Shown here in pieces: positions 8,939-18,229 of a stretch of 64,000 nt of DNA. This stretch comes from Streptomyces sp. TRM49041. GTDB lineage: Bacteria; Actinomycetota; Actinomycetes; Streptomycetales; Streptomycetaceae. The notes under the pieces were generated by a model that saw only the letters and a list, made by a program, of their open reading frames with translations, made no database searches and was not told where the DNA came from. Location: the NCBI RefSeq assembly GCF_008271805.1, contig NZ_VSRY01000165.1:140584-204583 (forward strand), written 5' to 3'. The position numbers and the translations under genes were made by a program. Positions within the stretch are counted from its first letter, which is position 1. Every line of letters begins with the position of its first letter.

Positions 8939-9235
8939 ATGCCTGGCATCACGCGCGAGGAGGTCGCTCACCTCGCCCGGCTGGCACGTCTGGAGCTGTC
9001 CGGCGACGAGCTCGACCACTTCGCCGGACAGCTCGACGACATCATCGGCGCGGTCGCCCGCGTCTCCGAGGTCGCCGACCAAGACGTCCCGCCGACCTCC
9101 CACCCGCTGCCGCTGACCAACGTCATGCGCGCGGACGAGGTCCGTCCGTCGCTCACCCCCGAGCAGGCGCTCTCCGGAGCCCCCGCACAGGAGCAGCAGC
9201 GTTTCAAGGTGCCGCAGATCCTGGGGGAGGACTGA
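8939..9235 (+). CDS. gatC: Glutamyl-tRNA(Gln) amidotransferase subunit C
   Basis: A 98-residue GatC, the small subunit that stabilises the GatA-GatB amidotransferase, which converts Glu-tRNA(Gln) (and Asp-tRNA(Asn)) to the amidated form. Typical features are the N-terminal ITREEVAHLARLARLELS helix and the C-terminal TPEQALSGAP...RFKVPQILGE segment. It is the first gene of the gat cluster, and gatA starts six bases after its stop, indicating one transcript. Confidence 0.95.
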   Translation: MPGITREEVAHLARLARLELSGDELDHFAGQLDDIIGAVARVSEVADQDVPPTSHPLPLTNVMRADEVRPSLTPEQALSGAPAQEQQRFKVPQILGED

Positions 9236-9240
9236 CCGAC

Positions 9241-10740
9241 ATGACGGACAGCACCATCATCAAGCTCACCGCCGCCGAGATCGCGGCGAAGATCGCGTCC
9301 GGCGAACTCACCGCCGTCGAGGTCACCGAGGCCCACCTCGCGCGCATCGCCGCCGTCGACGAGAAGGTCCACGCCTTCCTGCACATCGACCGCGAGGGAG
9401 CCCTCGCCCAGGCCCGCGCCGTCGACGAGAAGCGCGCGCGCGGCGAGAAGCTCGGTCCGCTCGCCGGCGTGCCGCTCGCCCTCAAGGACATCTTCACCAC
9501 GCGGGACATGCCGACCACCGTCGGCTCCAAGATCCTCGAGGGCTGGCGCCCGCCGTACGACGCGACGCTCGTCAAGAAGCTCCGCGCCGCCGACGTCGTC
9601 ATCCTCGGCAAGACCAACATGGACGAGTTCGCCATGGGGTCCTCCACCGAGAACAGCGCCTACGGCCCGACCGGCAACCCCTGGGACCTCACCCGGATCC
9701 CCGGCGGCTCCGGCGGTGGCTCCTCCGCCGCCCTCGCCTCCTACGAGGCCCCGCTCGCCATCGGCACCGACACGGGCGGTTCCATCCGCCAGCCGGCCGC
9801 CGTCACCGGCACGGTCGGCGTCAAGCCGACGTACGGCGGCGTCTCCCGCTACGGCATGGTGGCGTTCTCCAGCAGCCTCGACCAGGGCGGCCCCTGCGCC
9901 CGTACGGTCCTCGACGCGGCCCTCCTCCACGAGGCCATCGCCGGGCACGACCCGATGGACTCCACCTCCATCGACGCCCCGGTCCCGGCGGTCGTCGAGG
10001 CCGCCCGCAACGGCTCAGTCGCCGGTCTGCGCGTCGGTGTCGTCAAGCAGTTCCGCGGCGAGGGCTACCAGGCCGGTGTCGTCCAGCGGTTCGACGAGGC
10101 CGTCGAGCTCCTCAAGGAGCTGGGCGCCGAGGTCGTCGAGCTGGACTGCCCGTCCTTCGACCTGGCGCTCTCCGCGTACTACCTGATCGCGCCCTCCGAG
10201 TGCTCCTCCAACCTCGCCCGCTTCGACGGCCTGCGCTACGGCCTGCGGACCGGCGACGACGGCACGCGCTCCGCCGAGGACGTCACATCCCTCACCCGCG
10301 AGGCCGGCTTCGGCGACGAGGTCAAGCGCCGCATCATGCTCGGCACTTACGCGCTCAGCTCCGGCTACTACGACGCGTACTACGGCTCCGCGCAGAAGGT
10401 CCGCACGCTCATCACACGGGACTTCGAGAGGGCCTTCGAGCAGGTCGACGTGATCGTCAGCCCGACCACCCCGACCACCGCCTTCCCGATCGGCGAGCGC
10501 GCCGACGACCCGATGGCCATGTACCTGGCCGACCTCTGCACCATCCCGACCAACCTGGCCGGCAACGCCGCCATGTCGCTGCCCTGCGGCCTGGCGCCCG
10601 AGGACGGCCTGCCCGTCGGCCTGCAGATCATCGCCCCGGCCATGCGGGACGACCGCCTCTACAAGGTGGGCGCCGCGGTCGAGGCCGCCTACGTGGCACG
10701 CTGGGGCCACCCGCTGCTGGAGGAGGCTCCGTCGCTGTGA
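9241..10740 (+). CDS. gatA: Glutamyl-tRNA(Gln) amidotransferase subunit A
   Basis: GatA is the glutaminase subunit that releases ammonia for tRNA-bound Glu amidation. The 499-residue protein carries the amidase-signature catalytic triad: Lys in PLALKDIF, the cis-Ser in GGSGGGSSAA and the nucleophilic Ser in DTGGSIRQPAA. Length and N-terminus are normal. Its TGA overlaps the GTG of the next small gene (GTGA at 10737-10740), so those two are translationally coupled. Confidence 0.96.
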   Translation: MTDSTIIKLTAAEIAAKIASGELTAVEVTEAHLARIAAVDEKVHAFLHIDREGALAQARAVDEKRARGEKLGPLAGVPLALKDIFTTRDMPTTVGSKILEGWRPPYDATLVKKLRAADVVILGKTNMDEFAMGSSTENSAYGPTGNPWDLTRIPGGSGGGSSAALASYEAPLAIGTDTGGSIRQPAAVTGTVGVKPTYGGVSRYGMVAFSSSLDQGGPCARTVLDAALLHEAIAGHDPMDSTSIDAPVPAVVEAARNGSVAGLRVGVVKQFRGEGYQAGVVQRFDEAVELLKELGAEVVELDCPSFDLALSAYYLIAPSECSSNLARFDGLRYGLRTGDDGTRSAEDVTSLTREAGFGDEVKRRIMLGTYALSSGYYDAYYGSAQKVRTLITRDFERAFEQVDVIVSPTTPTTAFPIGERADDPMAMYLADLCTIPTNLAGNAAMSLPCGLAPEDGLPVGLQIIAPAMRDDRLYKVGAAVEAAYVARWGHPLLEEAPSL

Positions 10741-10976
10741 GCGCACTGACCAAGGCCAAGGGCTTCAAGAAGTCGAGGGCCGGTACGTACCTGTCCATCG
10801 GCACCACCGCGTTCGGCGCGCTGAGTGTGATCAAACAGGCCCGCAAGGCCCGCTCCGAGCACGACACGCTGCAGCTCGTGGACGCCGTCGTGTCCGCCGC
10901 TGCCATCGTCACCGGCCTCGCCATCCTGGTGCGCGAACTGAAGCGCATCGGTGACGACGACGTCCTGTTCGGCTGA
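10737..10976 (+). CDS. Small conserved membrane-associated protein inside the gat operon
   Basis: A 79-residue protein starting at a GTG that overlaps the gatA stop. It has a basic N-terminus rich in Lys and Arg, a hydrophobic stretch (YLSIGTTAFGALSVI), a charged middle and a second hydrophobic helix (VVSAAAIVTGLAILV), then an acidic tail. This suggests two membrane helices or a hairpin. I do not recognise a named family. The tight position between gatA and gatB and the coupled start indicate cotranslation with the amidotransferase, but nothing in the sequence shows a role in it. Confidence 0.75.
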   Translation: MSALTKAKGFKKSRAGTYLSIGTTAFGALSVIKQARKARSEHDTLQLVDAVVSAAAIVTGLAILVRELKRIGDDDVLFG

Positions 10977-10992
10977 GAGGGAATGTTTCACC

Positions 10993-12507
10993 GTGACCGT
11001 CACGACTGACCTGGTGTCGTACGAGGACGCCCTCGCCACCTACGAGCCCGTCATGGGCCTGGAGGTGCATGTCGAACTCGGCACCAAGACCAAGATGTTC
11101 TGCGGCTGCTCCACCGAGCTGGGCGCGGACCCGAACACCCAGACCTGCCCGGTCTGCCTCGGCATGCCCGGCGCGCTCCCCGTCGTCAACGCGACCGGCG
11201 TCGAGTCCGCCGTCAAGATCGGACTCGCGCTGCACTGCGAGATCGCCGAGTGGTGCCGCTTCGCCCGGAAGAACTACTTCTATCCGGACATGCCGAAGAA
11301 CTTCCAGACCTCCCAGTACGACGAGCCGATCGCCTTCAACGGCTACCTGGACGTCCAGCTGGAGGACGGGGAGGTCTTCCGCGTCGAGATCGAGCGCGCC
11401 CACATGGAGGAGGACACCGGCAAGTCGACCCACGTCGGCGGCGCCACCGGCCGTATCCACGGCGCGCAGCACTCCCTCCTCGACTACAACCGCGCGGGCA
11501 TCCCGCTGATCGAGATCGTCACCAAGCCGATCGTCGGCGCCGGTGACCGCGCACCCGAGGTCGCCAAGGCGTACGTCGCCGAGCTGCGCGCCCTCATCCG
11601 GGCCCTCGGCGTGTCCGACGCCCGCATGGAGGTGGGCCAGATGCGCTGCGACGTGAACCTGTCGCTGCGCCCCATCGGCACCGAGAAGTTCGGTACGCGC
11701 AGCGAGACGAAGAACGTCAACTCGCTGCGGTCGGTCGAGCGGGCCGTCCGCTACGAGGTCCAGCGGCACGCCGCGGTCCTCCTCGGCGGCGGCACGATCG
11801 TCCAGGAGACCCGCCACTTCCACGAGGACGACGGCTCGACCACGTCAGGCCGGGTGAAGGAGGAGGCCGAGGACTACCGGTACTTTCCGGAGCCCGACCT
11901 CGTGCCGATCGCCCCGTCCCGCGAGTGGGTCGAGAAGCTCCGCGCCGGCCTGCCCGAGCTGCCCCGGGTGCGCCGCGGCCGGCTGCGCGAGGAGTGGGGC
12001 ATCTCCGCGCTGGACATGCAGTCGATCCTGAACGCCGGCGCCATCGACCTGATCGTCGCCACGGTCGACGCGGGCGCCCCGGCCGACCAGGCCCGCAAGT
12101 GGTGGATGGGCGAGCTGTCCCGGCACGCCAACGAGTCCGGTACGTCCCTGGACCAGCTGCCGATCACCCCGGCGCAGGTCGCCCGGGTCACCGAGCTCGT
12201 CACATCCGGCGACCTCAACGACAAGCTGGCCCGCCAGGTCATCGTGGGTGTCCTCGCGGGTGAGGGCGACCCGGACACCGTCGTCGAGAAGCGCGGCCTG
12301 AAGGTCGTCTCCGACGAGGGCGCGCTGGGCGCGGCCGTCGACGAGGCCATCGCGGCCAACAGCGCCATCGCGGACAAGATCCGCGGCGGCAAGGTCGCGG
12401 CCGCCGGCGCGCTGGTCGGAGCGGTCATGAAGGCCACCCGTGGCCAGGCCGACGCGGCCCGCGTCCGTGAGCTGATCCTGGAGAAGCTGGGCGTCAGCGA
12501 GGGCTGA
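10993..12507 (+). CDS. gatB: Glutamyl-tRNA(Gln) amidotransferase subunit B
   Basis: GatB binds the misacylated tRNA and activates its glutamate (or aspartate) carboxylate for amidation. The protein (504 residues) has YEPVMGLEVHVEL, the Cys-containing MFCGCSTELG...CPVCLGMPGALPV zinc-binding segment, HSLLDYNRAGIPLIEIVT and the C-terminal GatB/YqeY domain ending in LEKLGVSEG. The start is GTG 10993, following GAGAGGGA; an upstream in-frame start would overlap the small membrane-protein gene. It closes the gat cluster and is followed by a perfect hairpin terminator. Confidence 0.95.
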   Translation: MTVTTDLVSYEDALATYEPVMGLEVHVELGTKTKMFCGCSTELGADPNTQTCPVCLGMPGALPVVNATGVESAVKIGLALHCEIAEWCRFARKNYFYPDMPKNFQTSQYDEPIAFNGYLDVQLEDGEVFRVEIERAHMEEDTGKSTHVGGATGRIHGAQHSLLDYNRAGIPLIEIVTKPIVGAGDRAPEVAKAYVAELRALIRALGVSDARMEVGQMRCDVNLSLRPIGTEKFGTRSETKNVNSLRSVERAVRYEVQRHAAVLLGGGTIVQETRHFHEDDGSTTSGRVKEEAEDYRYFPEPDLVPIAPSREWVEKLRAGLPELPRVRRGRLREEWGISALDMQSILNAGAIDLIVATVDAGAPADQARKWWMGELSRHANESGTSLDQLPITPAQVARVTELVTSGDLNDKLARQVIVGVLAGEGDPDTVVEKRGLKVVSDEGALGAAVDEAIAANSAIADKIRGGKVAAAGALVGAVMKATRGQADAARVRELILEKLGVSEG

Positions 12508-12523
12508 GAATCCCGTACGCGTG

Positions 12524-12554
12524 GGGCGGTGCACCGGACTCCGGTGCACCGCCC
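12524..12554 (+). terminator. Hairpin terminator after gatB
   Basis: A perfect 14-bp inverted repeat (GGGCGGTGCACCGG / CCGGTGCACCGCCC) with a three-base loop lies 16 bases after the gatB stop. There is no U-tract, as is common in Streptomyces. Confidence 0.85.
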
Positions 12555-12717
12555 TCCGTGTTTCCCTTCCCCCCGGGGCCTCCTCACGGTGTTGTGAGTC
12601 AGGCCACGAAAGGGGCAAAGGATCTCTTTTCGCTGTCAGAGTGGCTGTCAAGCAGGTCATGTGTTCTTCCGGGAGGCTCCCGGCGATGAACCACGAACCC
12701 CTCAGGGAGCGAACCCT

Positions 12718-15033
12718 TTGGCAGCCCTCGCACGGTGGTGTCTTCACCACCGACTCGTCGCCGTACTGCTCTGGCTTGCCGCGTTCTGCGGAGTCACGGC
12801 GGCCTCGGCTGTGGTCGGGTCCGCGTACTCCAACGACTACGAGGTCCCCGGCACCGAGTCCGGCAGGGCCACGGCCCTCCTTGAGGAGACGTTCCCCGGC
12901 CAGGGCGGCGACAGCGGCACCATCGTCTGGCACACCGAGCGCGGCAGCGTCCGCGCCGAGGGCGTCGAACAGCGCATGACCACCATGCTCGACAAGGTCG
13001 CCGACCTCCCGGGCGTGGTCGCCGTCACCACCCCGTACGCCTCCACCGAGGCCGCCCGCGAGGCCGAGGCGTCACAGCCCGCCCAGTCGTCCCAGACGTC
13101 CGCGCAGGCGCCCGCCAAGGCGGCCGAGGCGGCGGCCGAGGCGTCCGACGCGAAGAGCGGACAGATCAGCGAGGACGGCCGCACCGCCTACGCCACGGTC
13201 ACCTTCGACGAGCACGCCGAGGACATCCCGCAGGAGCAGGCCCAGGCCCTCGTCGACACCACACGCGCCGCCGCCGGCGACGGCGTGCAGGTCGAGGTCG
13301 GCGGCTCCGTCGCCGCGCTCACCGAGAGTGAGGGCTCGCACACCGCCGAGATGGTGGGCGTCGCGGTCGCCGCCGTGGTGCTCTTCCTCGCCTTCGGCTC
13401 CCTCGCCGCGAGCGTCCTGCCGATCGCCACGGCCCTCGTAAGCGTCGGCACCGCCTACTCCGGCATAGCCCTGCTCAGCCACCTCATGACCGTGGCCGAC
13501 TTCGCCCCGATGCTGGGCATGCTGATCGGCCTCGGCGTCGGCATCGACTACGCGCTGTTCATCGTCACGCGCCACCGCAAGGGCCTCAAACGCGGGCTCA
13601 GCGTCACCGAGGCCGCCCAGAACGCCGTCGCCACCACCGGCCGTGCCGTCGTCTTCGCCGGAGCGACCGTCTGCATCGCCCTCCTCGGCATGCTCATCCT
13701 GCGGCTCGGCTTCCTCAACGGCGTCGCCATAGCGGCGTCCCTCACCGTCGTCCTCACGGTCGCCGCCTCCGTGACGCTGCTGCCCGCCCTGCTGTCCCTG
13801 ATCGGCATGCGGGCCCTGTCGCGCCGCGAGCGCCGCCGTCTCACCGAGCACGGCCCGGAGCCCGAGCTGCCCACCGGGTTCGCCGCCCGCTGGTCCGCGT
13901 TCGTCGAGCGCCACCCCAAGAAGCTGGGCGCCGTCGCCGCCGTCGTCATGCTGGTCCTGGCACTGCCCACGTTCTCCCTCCGCCTCGGCACCTCCGACCA
14001 GGGCAACGGCCCCGCGACATCCACCACCCGCCAGGCGTACGACCTGCTCGCCGACGGCTTCGGCCCCGGCGTGAACGGCCCGCTCACCCTCGTCGCCAAG
14101 CTGGACGGCGCCGGCGACCGCCTCGCCATGAACGAGCTGCCCGCCCAGCTCCGCACCACGGCGGGCGTCGAGTCCGTCGGCCCCGTCACGTACAGCGGCG
14201 GCGGCAACACCGCGGTCCTCACCGTCGTACCGGACTCCGCGCCGCAGTCCCAGCAGACCAGCGACCTGGTCGACCGGCTGCGCGGCGACGTCCTGCCCAC
14301 CGCGGAGGCCGGCACGTCGCTCGACGTGCACGTCGGCGGCATCACTGCGGCCTACGACGACTTCGCCCAGGTCATCATCGGCAAGCTGCCGCTCTTCGTG
14401 GGCGTCGTCATCGCCCTCGGCTGTCTGCTGCTCCTGCTCGCGTTCCGGTCCATCGGCATCCCGCTGAAGGCCGCCCTGATGAACGTCGCCGCCGTCGCGT
14501 CCGCGTTCGGGATCGTCGTGGCGATCTTCCAGTGGGGCTGGGGCAGCGAACTGCTCGGCCTCGGCCGGGCCGGACCGATCGAACCCTTCCTGCCGGTGAT
14601 CGCCGTATCGGTGCTGTTCGGGCTCTCCATGGACTACCAGGTGTTCCTGGTGAGCCGGATGTACGAGGAGTGGCGGGAGACCGGTGACAACCGGCGTGCC
14701 GTCCGGGTCGGCCTCGCCGAGACCAGCCGGGTGATCAACTCCGCCGCCGTCATCATGATCGCCGTGTTCCTCGCCTTCGTGCTCTCCGGCGACCGGGTCA
14801 TCGCGATGTTCGGCATCGGACTCGCCGCGGCCGTCGCCCTCGACGCGTTCGTCCTGCGGACACTGCTGGTGCCGGCCCTGATGCACATGCTCGGCGGCGC
14901 GAACTGGTGGCTGCCGCGCGCCGTCGACCGGTGGCTGCCCCGGATCAGCATCGAACCCCCGGAGTCCCGCGAGCCCGCACGTGCGAAGATCCCCGGGCAG
15001 CGCACGAGCGGGGACGGAGAGCTCGTGCAGTGA
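12718..15033 (+). CDS. MMPL/RND-family membrane transporter
   Basis: A protein of about 771 residues with the two-fold MMPL layout: helix 1, a large extracellular loop, a block of five helices including GVGIDYALFIVTRHR, a second loop and a second block including FGLSMDYQVFLVSRMYEEW. The Asp-Tyr pairs in these helices are the usual proton-relay positions. MMPL proteins export lipids or other hydrophobic compounds using the proton gradient. The start is uncertain. TTG 12718 is eight bases after AGGGAG, whereas GTG 12661 would add 19 residues spanning a CCGGGAG/CTCCCGG inverted repeat, so I prefer TTG. Confidence 0.88.
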   Translation: MAALARWCLHHRLVAVLLWLAAFCGVTAASAVVGSAYSNDYEVPGTESGRATALLEETFPGQGGDSGTIVWHTERGSVRAEGVEQRMTTMLDKVADLPGVVAVTTPYASTEAAREAEASQPAQSSQTSAQAPAKAAEAAAEASDAKSGQISEDGRTAYATVTFDEHAEDIPQEQAQALVDTTRAAAGDGVQVEVGGSVAALTESEGSHTAEMVGVAVAAVVLFLAFGSLAASVLPIATALVSVGTAYSGIALLSHLMTVADFAPMLGMLIGLGVGIDYALFIVTRHRKGLKRGLSVTEAAQNAVATTGRAVVFAGATVCIALLGMLILRLGFLNGVAIAASLTVVLTVAASVTLLPALLSLIGMRALSRRERRRLTEHGPEPELPTGFAARWSAFVERHPKKLGAVAAVVMLVLALPTFSLRLGTSDQGNGPATSTTRQAYDLLADGFGPGVNGPLTLVAKLDGAGDRLAMNELPAQLRTTAGVESVGPVTYSGGGNTAVLTVVPDSAPQSQQTSDLVDRLRGDVLPTAEAGTSLDVHVGGITAAYDDFAQVIIGKLPLFVGVVIALGCLLLLLAFRSIGIPLKAALMNVAAVASAFGIVVAIFQWGWGSELLGLGRAGPIEPFLPVIAVSVLFGLSMDYQVFLVSRMYEEWRETGDNRRAVRVGLAETSRVINSAAVIMIAVFLAFVLSGDRVIAMFGIGLAAAVALDAFVLRTLLVPALMHMLGGANWWLPRAVDRWLPRISIEPPESREPARAKIPGQRTSGDGELVQ

Positions 15034-15067
15034 CCCGCCGGACCGGCGGGGGAGGGGGAGGACAACG

Positions 15068-15637
15068 GTGTTCAGCATGTCCCTGGGCGACGACGGCGCG
15101 GAGTTGCGGCCGCTGGAGCCCTGGCAGGCCGAGGAGTACCTGGCCCACATCGACCGGGGCCGCGAGTTCATCGGCCGGTACGTAGGACTCACCGACGTCG
15201 TACAGGACCTGCCGTCGGCGCGGACCTTCCTCCAGAGGTACGCCGAGAAGGCCGCCGCCGACACCGGCCGCATCTACGGCATCTGGCAGGACGGCACCCT
15301 CGTCGGCGGTGTCCTGTTCCGCATCATGGACGTCGACGCGGGCAACTGCGAGGCGGGCTGCTGGCTGGAGCCCGCCGCAGTCGGCCGCGGCCTGGTCACC
15401 CGCGCCGTCCGCGCCATCATCGACTGGGCCGTCGACGTACGCGGCCTCCACCGCGTCGAGTGGCACGTCGACGCCGCCAACACGCCCAGCATCAACGTCG
15501 CCAAGCGCCTCGGCATGACCAGGGACGGCGTCATGCGCGAGGAGTACCTCTACCGGGGCGTACGGCACGACACGGAGATCTGGTCGGTCCTCGCCCCCGA
15601 GTGGCGTGCCCGACGGGACACCGGGCCCGCCGCGTAA
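15068..15637 (+). CDS. GNAT family N-acetyltransferase (RimJ/RimL type)
   Basis: A 189-residue acetyltransferase of the Acetyltransf_3 type. Visible features are ELRPLEPWQAEEYLAHI near the start, the central CEAGCWLEPAAVGRGLVTRAV acetyl-CoA-binding region, and NTPSINVAKRLGMTRDGVMRE, typical of the RimJ/RimL subgroup that modifies protein N-termini or small amines. The substrate is unknown. The GTG start at 15068 follows GGGGGAGGGGGAGGAC. It begins 34 bases after the transporter stop, so the pair may be cotranscribed. Confidence 0.85.
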   Translation: MFSMSLGDDGAELRPLEPWQAEEYLAHIDRGREFIGRYVGLTDVVQDLPSARTFLQRYAEKAAADTGRIYGIWQDGTLVGGVLFRIMDVDAGNCEAGCWLEPAAVGRGLVTRAVRAIIDWAVDVRGLHRVEWHVDAANTPSINVAKRLGMTRDGVMREEYLYRGVRHDTEIWSVLAPEWRARRDTGPAA

Positions 15638-15647
15638 GGCCGTGCGT

Positions 15648-15710
15648 GCGGCGGCGCGGGTGGCGACGGTCGGACGGTCCTCCGCCTGACGGTCGCACCC
15701 GGGCCGCCGC
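15648..15710. terminator. Convergent terminator hairpin
   Basis: A 15-bp stem with one mismatch (15648-15662 with 15696-15710) lies between the convergent acetyltransferase and sugar dehydrogenase genes and could end transcription from both sides. Confidence 0.65.
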
Positions 15711-15713
15711 CTC

Positions 15714-16889
15714 TCATGACACCTCCAGCAGGAGGACCCTGTCGTCACCGGACTCCGGCGTGCCGCGGGTGTCCGTCTCGCTGGTGACCAGCCAGAGCCT
15801 GTCCCCGCCTGCCGCCAGCACGGTGCGCAGCCGGCCGTACTCCCCCTCCAGGAATGCCTGGGGCGCCCCCGCGGCCTTCTCACCGGCCAGCGGGACACGC
15901 CACAGCCGCTCACCCCGCAGCGCCGCCATCCACACCGAGCCCCGCACCACCGCGATGCCGCTCGGCGACGCCTCGGCCACGCGCCACTGCACCACCGGGT
16001 CGACGTAGTCGCGTCCGCCGCCCTTCCCCTCGACCTCCGGCCAGCCGTAGTTGGCACCCGCCTCGATCAGGTTCAGCTCGTCCCAGGTGTTCTGCCCGAA
16101 CTCGGCCGCCCACAGCCGCTTCTCGGCGTCCCACGCCAGGCCCTGCACATTGCGGTGCCCGTACGAGTACACGACCGAGTCCTCGAACGGATTGCCGTCA
16201 GCGGGCTGCCCGTCCGGGGTCATCCGCAGGATCTTGCCGCCCAGCGACGTCTTGTCCTGCGCCAGCCCGGTGTCCCCGGTCTCGCCCGTGCCCGCGTACA
16301 GCATCCCGTCCGGGCCGAACGCGATGCGCCCGCCGTTGTGCACCAGACCCTTCGGGATGCCGCGCAGGACGGTGTCGGGCGCACCCAACTGCTGCCCCGC
16401 GGGCCGACTCTCGTCGTACAGCATGCGTGCGACGCGGTTGTCGGACTCGGTGGTGAAGTACGCGTAGATCAGGTGGTCCTCGGCGTACTTCGGTGAGAGG
16501 GCGAGGCCCATCAGACCGCCCTCCCCGCCCGGCGCCACCCCGGGCACCTCGCCGAGCACGGTCAGCTTCCCGCTCTCGGCGTCCACGCGTGTGATGGTGC
16601 CCTCGTCGCGCGAGGAGACCAGCAGGTCCCCGCCCGGCAGCGCGGCCAGCCCCCAGGGCGACTTCAGGCCCTGCGCGACCGTGGACACCACCCGGACCGA
16701 CCCCTTGGCAGGCGCCGCGGACGGCGAGGCACCGCCCGTCGGCGCGGCGGAGGCGGGTGCCGAGGCCGCGGACGCGGTGGGCGCGGTGGTCGCGGGACCG
16801 GCCGTGCCGTTCCCCCCGTCCGCCGAACACCCGGTCGCCGACAGCAGCGCGGCAGCGGCCAACACGGCCGTCACAGCAGGACGTTGCAC
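15714..16889 (-). CDS. PQQ-dependent sugar dehydrogenase-like lipoprotein
   Basis: A 391-residue secreted lipoprotein. The signal peptide ends in LLSATGC, a lipobox whose Cys would be lipidated, followed by a Thr/Ala/Pro-rich linker of about 50 residues. The rest is a GSDH (soluble glucose dehydrogenase) beta-propeller with GLKSPWGLAALPGGDLLVS, EGGLMGLALSPKYAED, GRIAFGPDGMLYAGTGE, GHRNVQGLAWD and NYGWPEVEGKGGG. Relatives oxidise aldoses with PQQ, but many actinobacterial members have no proven activity and PQQ genes are not in this window. ATG at 16889. Confidence 0.85.
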   Translation of the reverse strand: MQRPAVTAVLAAAALLSATGCSADGGNGTAGPATTAPTASAASAPASAAPTGGASPSAAPAKGSVRVVSTVAQGLKSPWGLAALPGGDLLVSSRDEGTITRVDAESGKLTVLGEVPGVAPGGEGGLMGLALSPKYAEDHLIYAYFTTESDNRVARMLYDESRPAGQQLGAPDTVLRGIPKGLVHNGGRIAFGPDGMLYAGTGETGDTGLAQDKTSLGGKILRMTPDGQPADGNPFEDSVVYSYGHRNVQGLAWDAEKRLWAAEFGQNTWDELNLIEAGANYGWPEVEGKGGGRDYVDPVVQWRVAEASPSGIAVVRGSVWMAALRGERLWRVPLAGEKAAGAPQAFLEGEYGRLRTVLAAGGDRLWLVTSETDTRGTPESGDDRVLLLEVS

Positions 16890-17010
16890 GGTTCTGTTCC
16901 TTCCGGCGGCGGACTGGAGCTCACTCCCGTCTACCCTAGAGACCGCCGCGCCCGCACGGGATCAGCCACGTGGCCGACCGACCCCTGAGGTCACCCGCAG
17001 AGCATCGGCC

Positions 17011-17063
17011 GCAGCCCGCAGCCCGCAGCCCGCAGCCCGCAGCCCGCAGCCCGCAGCCCGCAG
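17011..17063. repeat. Seven-and-a-half copies of a 7-bp tandem repeat
   Basis: The heptamer GCAGCCC is repeated perfectly from 17011 to 17063 in the 254-bp gap between two leftward genes. It is followed by loose GGCCCC/CAGCCC-rich sequence up to the stop of the aldo/keto reductase. No coding frame is convincing there. Confidence 0.9.
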
Positions 17064-17143
17064 GGCCCCAGGCCCCGTCATGGGCCCCAGCGGCCCGTAC
17101 CCCGGCTTCTCAGCCCGGCCTCCGGCCCCAGGGCCTCAGCCCC

Positions 17144-18151
17144 TCAGTCCCACGACCCGCGCGCCGGCGGCAGCCGCCCGATCTCCGCCAGGTCCCGCGC
17201 CGTCAGCGACAGCGTGGCCGCCCGGGCGTTCTCCACCGCCCAGCGCTCCCGCTTCGTACCCGGCACCGGAACGACATGCCGCCCCTGCGCCAGCGCCCAC
17301 GCCAGCGCCACCCGTGCCGGGGTCACCCCGGCCGCCGGGCCGCCGTGCCGTTCGGCGACCCGGCGCAGCCCGGCGACCAGCGGCTGGTTCGCGGCCATCA
17401 TCTCGGCGGTGAACCGAGGGTGCCGGGCCCGCAGGTCCTCCGGCTCGAAACCGCCGCCCGGGGTCAGCGTCCCGGTCAGGAAGCCGTTGCCCAGGGGCAT
17501 CGCCGCGAGGAACCCCACGCCGCGCGCCGCGCACCACGGCAGCAGCCGGGCCAGCGCCTCGGGCGACCACACGGACAGCTCCGCCTGTACGGCGCTCACC
17601 GGGAACACCTGCTGGACCCGCTCCAGCTGCCGAATCGTTCCGTCGTACAAGTCGTACGAACCGCGCCGGGACCCCCGTACGCCCACCGCGCACCACCCCA
17701 GCGCCCGCACCTTCCCCGCCGTCACCAGCTCCGCCAGTGCGCCCCAGGTCTCCTCGACCGGCACCTCCGGGTCCGCCCGGTGCAGCTGGTACAGGTCGAT
17801 CACATCCGTCTGGAGCCGCCGCAGCGACGCGTCGCACGCCCGGCGCACATAGGACGGCCGCCCGTTCGCCACGATGTGTCCGTCGCCCACCAGCAGCCCG
17901 CACTTGGTCGCGACGAACGCTTCCGCGCGGCGCTCCTTGAGGACCCGCCCCAGCAACAGCTCGTTGGTGAACGGCCCGTACATGTCCGCGGTGTCGAGCA
18001 GGCTCACCCCGGCGTCGAGCGCGGCGTGCACGGCGCGCAGCGAGCGTTCGCCGCGCTGCTGTGAGGCACTGTAGGCCCAGCTCATCGGCATACAGCCGAG
18101 GCCGACCGCCCCCACTTCCAGCCCGGTCGCCCCGAGTGTCCTGCGCTCCAA
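17144..18151 (-). CDS. Aldo/keto reductase
   Basis: A 335-residue aldo/keto reductase of the AKR13/YakC-like type. The catalytic tetrad is complete: Asp53 and Tyr58 in LLDTADMYG, Lys83 in FVATKCG and His124 in YQLHRAD. The C-terminal VVPVPGTKR segment binds NADPH. It should reduce aldehydes or ketones in the cytoplasm; the substrate is unknown. The ATG at 18151 faces the divergent 2-hydroxyacid dehydrogenase gene across a 78-bp gap, which must hold both promoters. Confidence 0.9.
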   Translation of the reverse strand: MERRTLGATGLEVGAVGLGCMPMSWAYSASQQRGERSLRAVHAALDAGVSLLDTADMYGPFTNELLLGRVLKERRAEAFVATKCGLLVGDGHIVANGRPSYVRRACDASLRRLQTDVIDLYQLHRADPEVPVEETWGALAELVTAGKVRALGWCAVGVRGSRRGSYDLYDGTIRQLERVQQVFPVSAVQAELSVWSPEALARLLPWCAARGVGFLAAMPLGNGFLTGTLTPGGGFEPEDLRARHPRFTAEMMAANQPLVAGLRRVAERHGGPAAGVTPARVALAWALAQGRHVVPVPGTKRERWAVENARAATLSLTARDLAEIGRLPPARGSWD

Positions 18152-18229
18152 CTCCCCGTACCTCCCTGTGCCGCACCCCCAAACTAACCAATCGCGCGCG
18201 GGCCGCTTCGCCTAGCTAGCCTCCTGGGC

